Of a stretch of 6,801 bases of DNA, positions 1 to 5,856 are shown piece after piece (within the stretch, counting starts at the first letter, position 1; each line of letters starts with the position of its first letter). A model generated the notes under the pieces. It was not told the origin of the DNA. It searched no databases and saw only the letters and a list, made by a program, of their open reading frames with translations. Source of the stretch: Acidobacteriota bacterium. GTDB taxonomy: Bacteria > Acidobacteriota > Terriglobia > Acidiferrales > UBA7541. A program made the translations under genes and the position numbers. Location: contig PKXT01000273.1 in assembly GCA_003133505.1 (NCBI GenBank), positions 1-6,801 on the forward strand, given 5' to 3'.

Positions 1-2
1 AC

Positions 3-2567
3 TATTTTCTGCCGCGCCTGATTGAGCAGGGCAAGCGCGTCCTGTGTCTGGATGGCGGGAATCGGTTCGATCCCCTGCTGATTGCGCGGTTTGCCCGGCA
101 TCGCGGGGTTGCGCCTGCCGAATTTTACCGACGCATCCGCGTCGCTAGAGCGTTCACCTGTTTTCAGCTCACCGAACTGCTGTTGCGCGTACCGAAGTTT
201 CTCCTCGCTTTTCCCGCCGACAATCTGATAGTTACGGCCCTGCCAGACCTATATTTTGATGAAGACGTGCGCGAGCGCGAAGCCAGTACGTCCCTTGAGC
301 GCGCTTTGGAAGGGCTGCGGGCGCTGCCCTGCGCTGTCGCGGTGTTTTCGGGTGCTGATTCCATTCGCACTCCGCGCCAGCGCTTTTTTCAGCTATTGCG
401 CACACAGGCGGATCAGGTCTGCCAGTTCACCGAGCGCATCGACCTGTGGGAAAACCGCGCCGTCCCGGTGCTGGAAATTACGGTGGCTCATCCAACGCAA
501 TTCTCCCGGTGGGTGCGCTGGGTGCATGGCTTCGATTCGCGCCTGCTGCTTTTCAACAGCGACATGATGCTGGAATCGGTCTACTGCTGGCAGCATTCCG
601 TGTTTCCTCTAGCGCGGGTGGACGTGGAAGCCGATGCCGCTGGAAACATCTCCGCGCTGGAATGCCGCGATGACGCGTGGAGCCTGGATTACGAAATGCC
701 GCCATTTGCGGTCATGAAGATGCGCATCAGCGGGCTTTCGCACGGCAACCCTGCACATGGTGAAGGGCCTTCGCATGGGCGGCAGGCGGCCCTCGAAATC
801 GAAGTGGACGGATCGTGTTTTGAAATGGACGATTCCTGCGAACCGGCAGCGTCGGGCATCTATCGCCTGCTGAAGCGGTACGACCCAGACCTGATTGTGA
901 CCGAGTGGGGAGACGGAACGATTCTCCCGTTGCTTCAAAAGCAGGCTGCACGGCTGCGCGTGACTTTGCCGCTCAATCGCGACCCGGAAGCGACGATACA
1001 GAAACGCCGAGCGCGAAGTTATACGAGCTATGGGCGGATTCTCTTCAAGGATGCCACCACCACCTTGCGCGGGCGGCTTCACGTGGACGTGAGCAATTCG
1101 TTCATCGCCGATAAATGCAATCTGTGGGGCTTATGGGAACTGGCGCGGGTGACGAAACTGCCGGTGCAGTACGCCGCACGGACAACCACGGGCACGGGCA
1201 TCTCCTACATCCAGATGGAACTGGCCTGGCGCGACGGCGTGCTGATTCCCGAACAGAAGGCCGAGCCGGAAGACCCGAAATCGCCTGATGAACTGCTGCT
1301 GGCAGATCGTGGAGGTTTGGTGTTCACGCCGACGATGGGATTTTCCCCAAATGTGGCAGAACTGGATTTCGTCAGCCAATATCCCAGCATTATGGCGCGG
1401 TTCAATATTTCGCCGGAGACGGTGAACTGCCCCTGCTGCCCGGATGCCGACCGCGTGCCGGAACTGGGGTATCGCGTCTGCAAGCGGCGCAGAGGCATCA
1501 CCAGCCGGGTGGTGGAAAAGCTGATTGCCAAGCGGACGCAGCTAAAGCAACTCCGGCGAACCGCCCCGGCGGATCTGGGGGAGCGGTACGGATTGCAGCG
1601 GGATTCGCTCAAGTGGCTGCTGGTCTGCTGCTTCGGCTACACGGGCTACAAAAACGCTCGCTTCGGCAAAATCGAAGCGCACGAAGCCATCAATACCGTG
1701 GCGCGGGAGACTCTGCTGGTAGCCAAGGAAATCGCCGAAGCACGGGGCTTCACGCTGCTGCACGCGCTGGTGGACTCGCTTTACGTTACTCGAGAGGACG
1801 CGGAGCGCGGTGATTATGAAGGACTGGCGGAGGAAATTGAACGGCAGACGAAACTCCCGATTGCGATTGAGGCTATCTATCGGTATGTGGTGTTCCTGCC
1901 GTCGCGGCAGTTTGCGGATGTGCCGGTGCCCAACCGCTTCTTTGCCGTAAGCGAAAGCGGCGAACTGAAAGTGCGCGGCATCGAATCCCGACGCCATGAT
2001 ACCGCGCCGCTGGTTTCCCGAATGCAGGGGGAAGTGCTGGCGATTCTGGCGGAAGCTCACGATCTTGCCAGCTATCGGCATAAGCTCGACGATGGCCGCC
2101 GCGTGCTGCAACACTATCTGACCCAGCTCGAAGGCGGCAACGTTCCCATCGAAGACCTGGTTATCAGCAAACGGATCACACGCGCTCCCCGCGATTACCA
2201 GAAAGCCGGCATCACCGCGATTGTCGCGCAGCAGCTTTTCGGGTGTGGCGTGAAACTGCGTCCCGGTGAAACGGTCGAATACGTCATTACCGATGCCAAA
2301 GCCAAAGTTCCCAACGAACGGGTGCGGGCTTACAGCCTGTGGGAAGGCTGGCACGGATACGACCGCAAGAAATATGCGTCCCTGCTGCGTGAAGCCTTTG
2401 AGCCGTTTGAGAGCGTCAAATTGGGTGGGATAATCACAGCGGAGATTAGCGGTGACGGTACGGATTGGGCCAGCGGGGTGGGCATACAAGGATTGGGCGG
2501 GAATTGTCTATCCGGGCAGGAAGCCAAAGGGCTTCAGCGCGCCGGAGTATCTGGCTGGCTATTTTGA
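3..2567 (+). CDS. RecA/RadA-like ATPase domain fused to an exonuclease-dead family B DNA polymerase (PolB2-like), 5' partial
   Basis: The frame is open from the left edge (codon phase at base 3), so the true start lies outside; a TTG at 183 falls inside the RecA-like domain and is not a credible start. Residues 1 to about 145 resemble the C-terminal half of a RecA/Rad51-like domain: LCLDGGNRFDP, then RVARAFTCFQLTELL, then a Walker-B-like strand LIVTALPDL followed by YFDED. The P-loop would lie upstream. The rest is a family B polymerase. Motif A is DFVSQYPSIM (Asp at 1365). A four-Cys cluster follows (codons at 1428, 1434, 1437, 1479). Motif B is KWLLVCCFGYTG (1611 on) and motif C is HALVDSLYV (Asp at 1773). 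The thumb follows, with KVRGIESRRHD. The exonuclease region keeps its fold-like pattern (DPDLIV...ILPLL near 882-935) but has lost the acidic residues. Likely role is DNA synthesis in repair or damage tolerance (inference). The last ~40 residues overlap the next gene and look non-native. Confidence 0.88.
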   Translation, partial: YFLPRLIEQGKRVLCLDGGNRFDPLLIARFARHRGVAPAEFYRRIRVARAFTCFQLTELLLRVPKFLLAFPADNLIVTALPDLYFDEDVREREASTSLERALEGLRALPCAVAVFSGADSIRTPRQRFFQLLRTQADQVCQFTERIDLWENRAVPVLEITVAHPTQFSRWVRWVHGFDSRLLLFNSDMMLESVYCWQHSVFPLARVDVEADAAGNISALECRDDAWSLDYEMPPFAVMKMRISGLSHGNPAHGEGPSHGRQAALEIEVDGSCFEMDDSCEPAASGIYRLLKRYDPDLIVTEWGDGTILPLLQKQAARLRVTLPLNRDPEATIQKRRARSYTSYGRILFKDATTTLRGRLHVDVSNSFIADKCNLWGLWELARVTKLPVQYAARTTTGTGISYIQMELAWRDGVLIPEQKAEPEDPKSPDELLLADRGGLVFTPTMGFSPNVAELDFVSQYPSIMARFNISPETVNCPCCPDADRVPELGYRVCKRRRGITSRVVEKLIAKRTQLKQLRRTAPADLGERYGLQRDSLKWLLVCCFGYTGYKNARFGKIEAHEAINTVARETLLVAKEIAEARGFTLLHALVDSLYVTREDAERGDYEGLAEEIERQTKLPIAIEAIYRYVVFLPSRQFADVPVPNRFFAVSESGELKVRGIESRRHDTAPLVSRMQGEVLAILAEAHDLASYRHKLDDGRRVLQHYLTQLEGGNVPIEDLVISKRITRAPRDYQKAGITAIVAQQLFGCGVKLRPGETVEYVITDAKAKVPNERVRAYSLWEGWHGYDRKKYASLLREAFEPFESVKLGGIITAEISGDGTDWASGVGIQGLGGNCLSGQEAKGLQRAGVSGWLF
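2441..2454 (+). promoter_or_regulatory. Ribosome binding site and GTG start of the DUF72 gene
   Basis: GGAG at 2441-2444 sits seven bases before GTG at 2452-2454. This decides the start, because protein similarity to DUF72 begins at once (VRIGPAGWAYKDW). The site lies inside the upstream polymerase frame, so the two genes are probably translationally coupled. Confidence 0.7.
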
Positions 2568-3321
2568 CACCATCGAGATCAACACTTCGTTTTACGGTCC
2601 ACCGAAGGCGGTGACCTGCCGGAATTGGCTGGACCAGGTCGCCCATAACGAGCGGTTTCTGTTCACGGCAAAGATGTCGCAGCGGTTCACCCACGAGACA
2701 GGTTCGACGGCAGGCGCGACAGCTAAGGATGAAAGCGAGGTTCGCGCGGGTTTTGACGTGCTACGCGATGGGGGAAAGCTGGGCGCGGTGCTGCTACAAT
2801 TCCCGTTTTCGTTCCATCGCACGCCGGAAAACATAGCGTATCTGGAAAAGCTGCTGATGCGTTTCGCGGATTATCCGCTGGTGGTTGAGGTGCGTCACGC
2901 GACTTGGAACGAACCCGACTTCTACACGATGCTCCGCGAGCGTGGCGTGGGATTCTGCAACCTGGATCAGCCGCTGATCGGACGGTCGCTCAAGCCTTCG
3001 GAGAAAAGCACGGCGGCGGTGGGATACGTTCGCCTGCACGGGCGGCGCTATGACACCTGGTTCAGCGATGATCCCAAAGTGCCCTCATTTGAGCGGTACA
3101 ACTACCTCTATCCGGGAGCAGAGCTAGAGCCGTGGGCGGAGCGTATTCGCGCAGTGGCGGCGGAAAGCCCCGTGACGTTCGTCATCACGAACAACCATTA
3201 TCAGGGCAAGGGCGTAGTGAACGCGCTGCAACAGGTCCACCTGCTCACGGGTGCGAACATTCAAGTGCCAGAGCTTCTCGTCGAGCACTATCCAGAGCTA
3301 AAGGCGGTCAGCGCTAGCTAG
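2452..3321 (+). CDS. DUF72 (YecE-like) family protein
   Basis: This is a 289-residue protein of the DUF72 family, a TIM-barrel-like family of unknown biochemical activity. Hallmarks seen are the N-terminal GPAGWAYKDWAGIVYP, then FDTIEINTSFYGPP, LLQFPFSF, the strand VVEVRHATW (about residues 143-151), GYVRLHGR, and the C-terminal NNHYQGKGVVNAL. Length is normal for the family and no domain is missing. It begins with GTG behind a good GGAG site and overlaps the end of the polymerase frame by 116 bases, so it is almost certainly cotranscribed with it. Pairing with a polymerase hints at a nucleic-acid-related role, but that is only guilt by association. It ends at TAG, about 50 bases before a hairpin at 3370-3391. 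Confidence 0.92.
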   Translation: MTVRIGPAGWAYKDWAGIVYPGRKPKGFSAPEYLAGYFDTIEINTSFYGPPKAVTCRNWLDQVAHNERFLFTAKMSQRFTHETGSTAGATAKDESEVRAGFDVLRDGGKLGAVLLQFPFSFHRTPENIAYLEKLLMRFADYPLVVEVRHATWNEPDFYTMLRERGVGFCNLDQPLIGRSLKPSEKSTAAVGYVRLHGRRYDTWFSDDPKVPSFERYNYLYPGAELEPWAERIRAVAAESPVTFVITNNHYQGKGVVNALQQVHLLTGANIQVPELLVEHYPELKAVSAS

Positions 3322-3369
3322 ACAACGCACTCCATTCGCTGGACAAACTTATCCAAAGCGCGAATTTCT

Positions 3370-3391
3370 GGGTATTTCCCGCACAATACCC
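3370..3391. terminator. Hairpin between convergent genes, possible bidirectional terminator
   Basis: Perfect 7-bp stem, GGGTATT (3370-3376) with AATACCC (3385-3391), and an 8-base loop. It lies between the stop of the DUF72 gene on the + strand and the stop of the small membrane protein on the - strand, starting two bases beyond the latter. There is no clear T-tract on either side, so intrinsic termination is not certain. Confidence 0.4.
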
Positions 3392-3393
3392 TG

Positions 3394-3567
3394 CTAGCTG
3401 CTCACATCTTTGGTTCTGGTTTTCGTCACCGCGCTGAAAATCCCGATCCCGATTAGCACGAGGGCGGCAACACCAATCCACTTGGGGGGTACGTGTAGAA
3501 GATGTGCGCCAATTAACAGTCCAATGCAAAAAATCGCATATCCGAGCAAGTACAGTCCGAATGACAT
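3394..3567 (-). CDS. Small two-helix membrane protein, unknown function
   Basis: A 57-residue hydrophobic protein. It begins MSFGLYLLGYAIFCIG, has a first membrane helix at about residues 3-24, a short link with HVPPKW, a second helix at about 30-48 (IGVAALVLIGIGIF), and a polar, basic tail TKTRTKDVSS that would face the cytoplasm by the positive-inside rule. The chosen ATG has GGAG five bases upstream (3573-3576 on the + strand). In-frame ATG at 3615 and TTG at 3627 would add 16-20 residues but place a polar stretch before the first helix and lack a comparable ribosome site. I do not recognise a named family; similar tiny inner-membrane proteins are common in Acidobacteriota (recollection, not a search). 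It is convergent with the DUF72 gene. Confidence 0.72.
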   Translation of the reverse strand: MSFGLYLLGYAIFCIGLLIGAHLLHVPPKWIGVAALVLIGIGIFSAVTKTRTKDVSS

Positions 3568-3627
3568 GGTGGCTCCAGGGCGTGCACCGCCTAAGATTAC
3601 CCCATCCTTGAGCATCCCGCACCCCAA

Positions 3628-4063
3628 AAAGCAGCGCGGTCAGTGTACATTTTCGCTCATCGGCCGGAGCGTGCCCGCCGCGCGGAACGCGCGCCAAGGT
3701 GGTGCGGGGGACGGTAGCCCCGAGGCGCGCCAGTGGACCAGCACGGAGTCGCCGAAGCGCGAGCGCCGAGCGCGAGAGCGGCGACGATGAGGGCGAGCCG
3801 ATTTAGATCTCGCGCGCTACGCGGTTTGGAGCGCGGGCTTACCCCGGCACGCGCGGGGCCTGAGCGAACGAGCACCCCGAGAGGGGAAGGATGGGCGCGA
3901 GTGAGCGAAGGATGCGCAAGCACCGGGCAGAACAAAGACGCGCCGCTTTGCACGGAACGCGCCAGCCGATTGCGCGCGCGAGGACGCATGGAGAAACAAT
4001 GGCCGAGCGCGTAAGCGCTGGCAGCGTGACGATGCGCCCTGCGGCGCTACATTGAATCTGTGC
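3628..4063. other. GC-rich stretch without a convincing gene
   Basis: The sequence is dominated by GC-rich words such as GCGCGAG, GAGCGC and GAGCGAAGGATGCG. Open frames exist on both strands but translate to Arg/Ala/Pro/Ser-rich strings with no domain, and none has a ribosome site. Short inverted repeats are present: CCCCG/CGGGG (3842-3846 with 3854-3858) and CCCC-GAGA-GGGG (3875-3886). The upstream control region of the small membrane protein may lie at its left edge, but I see no clear promoter. It may be an intergenic repeat element or the decayed remains of one. Confidence 0.5.
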
Positions 4064-4091
4064 GAGGGCCAGCACCTCAGCGTCCCGCCGC
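4064..4091. repeat. 28-bp direct repeat, copy 1
   Basis: This is an exact match to 4699-4726, in the same orientation. It begins GAGGGCCAGCACCTC and ends CGTCCCGCCGC. The bases on both sides differ between copies, so the shared unit is exactly 28 bp in this window. Read on the - strand, both copies encode RRDAEVLAL in one frame, which I take as a property of the repeat rather than a real protein. Confidence 0.9.
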
Positions 4092-4102
4092 ACCACACCT
4101 CT

Positions 4103-4135
4103 ACGTGCACGCGCCCTCGCATGGCACGCGCACGT
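4103..4135. repeat. Imperfect GC-rich inverted repeat
   Basis: ACGTGCACGCGCC (4103-4115) can pair with GGCACGCGCACGT (4123-4135) with two internal mismatches across a 7-base loop. It lies about 30 bases past the stop of the secreted-protein gene and could be its transcription end, but no T-tract follows on the - strand. Confidence 0.45.
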
Positions 4136-4165
4136 CCATTCTAAAGCCAGTTTGCGGAGGGACAG

Positions 4166-4606
4166 CTACTTCGGCATGACCTCACGCGCCAGGTGGCTTG
4201 CCACCAAATCGCGATAGTCCGCTCTTTTCTTGCCTGCTTCCAGCATTGCATCACGCGACCCGTAATGCTTTGCGACGATCGTCGCGCCCTTGGCATCCAG
4301 TTGATCGAATGACGCAAAATTGGGATATAAGACCGCGACCGCCACATCCCAGTCATTCGGATGATCCGCTCCCGTATTTAGGAACACCTTGTAATCTGTG
4401 ATCAACCCCGCCGTCTTGAGATCTTCATAAACCGGCTTGATATTCTCCCTGAAGTCCTTCCAGAAAGCATCGCCCTGTCCCGTTTTGATTGAGTAATAAC
4501 TCACCCGCCAAACCGGTCCGACATTGTAGTTTGGATTTTGCGCGTATGCAGCCCCCACAGTAAGTAGGGTGACAACACACATCGCGGTCAACAGCGTTTT
4601 CCTCAT
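4166..4606 (-). CDS. Small secreted protein with signal peptide, possible dimeric alpha/beta-barrel fold
   Basis: A 146-residue protein. It starts MRKTLLTAMCVVTLLTVGAA and has a likely signal peptidase I site after AYA, giving a mature protein that begins QNPNYN. The mature part has alternating strand/helix patterns: VWRVSYYSIK, then an amphipathic helix DAFWKDFRENIKPVYEDLKTAG, then ITDYKVFLN, DVAVAVLYPNFASFDQLD and a basic C-terminal helix. This resembles dimeric alpha/beta-barrel (NIPSNAP/ABM-like) proteins, a fold guess only. Two ATGs are adjacent (4609, 4606); the AAGGGGG at 4611-4617 is too close to the first and better spaced for the second. A promoter is seen at 4653-4680. The gene appears intact and lies between the two 28-bp repeats. 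Confidence 0.85.
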   Translation of the reverse strand: MRKTLLTAMCVVTLLTVGAAYAQNPNYNVGPVWRVSYYSIKTGQGDAFWKDFRENIKPVYEDLKTAGLITDYKVFLNTGADHPNDWDVAVAVLYPNFASFDQLDAKGATIVAKHYGSRDAMLEAGKKRADYRDLVASHLAREVMPK

Positions 4607-4652
4607 CATGCCCCCTTAGTCAGGATTTCCATTTGGCATCCTGGGCCACTGC

Positions 4653-4680
4653 ATTGTACATCTCACCGGAGCGTCTTCAA
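4653..4680 (-). promoter_or_regulatory. Sigma70-like promoter for the secreted-protein gene
   Basis: On the - strand, TTGAAG (4680-4675) and TACAAT (4658-4653) are separated by 16 bases. The predicted transcript starts near 4646, leaving a leader of about 40 bases before ATG 4606. The -35 lies inside the tail of the decayed lectin frame. Confidence 0.55.
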
Positions 4681-5498
4681 CCCTAATAATGCAGGCCAGA
4701 GGGCCAGCACCTCAGCGTCCCGCCGCGGTAGCGCGAGGAGCGTAGCGAAGAATGCGGTGGTCTGCAGCTCGCGCAACCAATAGAAAGTTAAAGTTAAGGG
4801 TTGGATCGGAGTCCCTGGTCCAGGCAGGGCTTCCCATGCCGACCAGGCATTTGGGGACCAATGGATATGGTGAACCATTCCCTGCGTGTCCACGCCGAAG
4901 ACGTCGAGGTTGTAGGAATTGGGGCTCACCGGGCACACTGGCGATGTCAAAGTGACGCCAGGCGGCGGTCCGAGCTGCGCATTGCCCCAGTCGGGGACGT
5001 AATATTCGGTCTCGTCTGCAAATTGGACTACCTTTTGCTGCCAGACCATGTACGCGTGGATAAGGTTGCCTTGGCCCCCAAGGACGAAGACGTCAATTAA
5101 GTTAGGCCCGCCGGTGACCGCAGCCGGCGTGCCAGCAACGGAATTAACGCCGCGGACCTGCCCCCATGCCCCCCAACTGGAGGGGCCGGGGTTAGTAGGG
5201 GGCGTGAGGCTCGTCTGTGCAGCTGGAATGAAAGCCATATACCACAACGCACCGTCAGTTCCCCACACGGAAACGGCGAGCTGGTTCTGGCCTATAGAGA
5301 CTGCGCACGGCGCTGAAGCAATACCTACGCTTGGCGATGGTCCGCTGAGAGACTGCCAGCCTTGCCAGTTGCCGTCCCAAGTAAGTTGCCACAGGTATCC
5401 GTCGTCTGCCAACGCGAAAATATCGAGTCGCTTTGGAGTACCCGGCGGCGAGGCAACGGCGGAAATGGAAAAGATCGCGTTGTAGATTCTGTGCGCTA
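4663..5498 (-). pseudogene. 5'-truncated PLL/DUF346-like beta-propeller lectin
   Basis: The reading frame holds four blade-like repeats of the PLL/DUF346 (tectonin-like, sugar-binding) type: RLDIFALADDGYLWQLTW...WQGWQSLSG; QLAVSVWGTDGALWYMAF...WGAWGQVRG; LIDVFVLGGQGNLIHAYM; and NLDVFGVDTQGMVHHIHW...WSAWEALPG. Such proteins usually carry more blades and a secretion signal. Here similarity runs upstream (ISAVASPPGTPKR) without any start codon to base 5498, where an IS630 end begins, so the 5' part is missing. A TTG at 5412 can be read as a start but splits the first blade. The last ~35 residues, from about 4777 to the stop at 4663, come from repeat-containing sequence; two TAA triplets at 4796-4794 and 4790-4788, one frame off, may mark the old end. 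Probably not expressed. Confidence 0.75.
4699..4726. repeat. 28-bp direct repeat, copy 2
   Basis: Identical to 4064-4091 in the same orientation, 635 bases away. This copy lies inside the 3' tail of the lectin frame and is followed on the + strand by GGTAGCGCGAGGAGCGTAGC, which has no equal next to copy 1. The two copies bracket the secreted-protein gene and its promoter. Confidence 0.9.
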
Positions 5499-5724
5499 GT
5501 GTCCCGTAACTGAAATAGGTGACACATGGATTCTCTTTTTGGGGTTGCGATAAGTCCAGCGGAAGGGCTGGACATGGCGGTTGTAGCTGCGAATGTAGGC
5601 CATGATTTTCTGGCTCAGGTCCGGCACGGAGCGGAACACTTCCCGGCGGATGCAGTCGCGGGTAATCATTACCCAGCCAGACTTCGACCTGGTTCAGCCA
5701 GGAGGAGTAGGTGGGCGTGAGCCT
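5496..5724 (-). mobile_element. IS630-family remnant: transposase C-terminus with one frameshift, plus one element end
   Basis: On the - strand, LTPTYSSWLNQVEVW (from 5721) is the hallmark of the IS630/Tc1-type transposase C-terminal DDE region. After WLG the frame shifts by one extra base near 5670. The match resumes at ATG 5669 as MITRDCIRREVF, RSVPDLSQKIMAYIR, NRHVQPFRWTYRNPKKR and ends ...SVTGH, stop at 5496-5498. The element end appears to be GTGTCCCGTAACTGAAA (from 5499, + strand), next to a TA dinucleotide at 5497-5498, matching the TA target preference of IS630. The N-terminal two thirds of the transposase and the other end are absent, so the copy is dead. It abuts the 5' end of the lectin remnant. 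Confidence 0.85.
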
Positions 5725-5785
5725 GCACGAGGATTGGGAGCCCTGAGCGCTTTTCCGGTTAAGGGTGGTGGGCGAAGTGTTTTTC

Positions 5786-5814
5786 TTTACAATTCAAAGT
5801 ACTTTGCATATGAT
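5786..5814 (+). promoter_or_regulatory. Strong sigma70-like promoter of the hydrolase gene
   Basis: TTTACA (5786-5791) and TATGAT (5809-5814) are separated by exactly 17 bases; each hexamer matches consensus at five of six positions. The predicted start near 5821 gives a leader of about 36 bases. Confidence 0.75.
5795..5806. promoter_or_regulatory. Palindromic operator candidate in the promoter spacer
   Basis: CAAAGTACTTTG is a perfect 12-bp palindrome placed between the -35 and -10 hexamers, where a bound dimeric repressor would block RNA polymerase. The AAAGTACTTT core resembles sites I associate with PadR-type regulators in Acidobacteriota, but that link is recollection. No regulator gene is in the window. 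Confidence 0.55.
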
Positions 5815-5856
5815 AACGCGCAAACCCACATGTTCAACGCGGGAGGACAAGCATTC

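Noticed and set aside
609..1082. 157-residue open frame on the - strand
   Set aside because: Antisense to the polymerase N-terminal part; composition is not protein-like and there is no ribosome site.
1542..2489. 315-residue open frame on the - strand
   Set aside because: It is antisense to the conserved polymerase palm/thumb region, shows no domain, and arises from the codon bias of the + strand gene.
3410..3790. 126-residue open frame on the + strand
   Set aside because: Opposes the small membrane protein, whose hydrophobic pattern and ribosome site are better; the second half is Arg-rich GC-driven translation.
3657..4122. Overlapping open frames on both strands in the GC-rich block
   Set aside because: All give Arg/Ala/Pro/Ser-rich strings without domains or ribosome sites; best explained by scarcity of stops in GC-rich DNA.
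5048..5485. 145-residue open frame on the + strand
   Set aside because: Antisense to the recognisable lectin blades.
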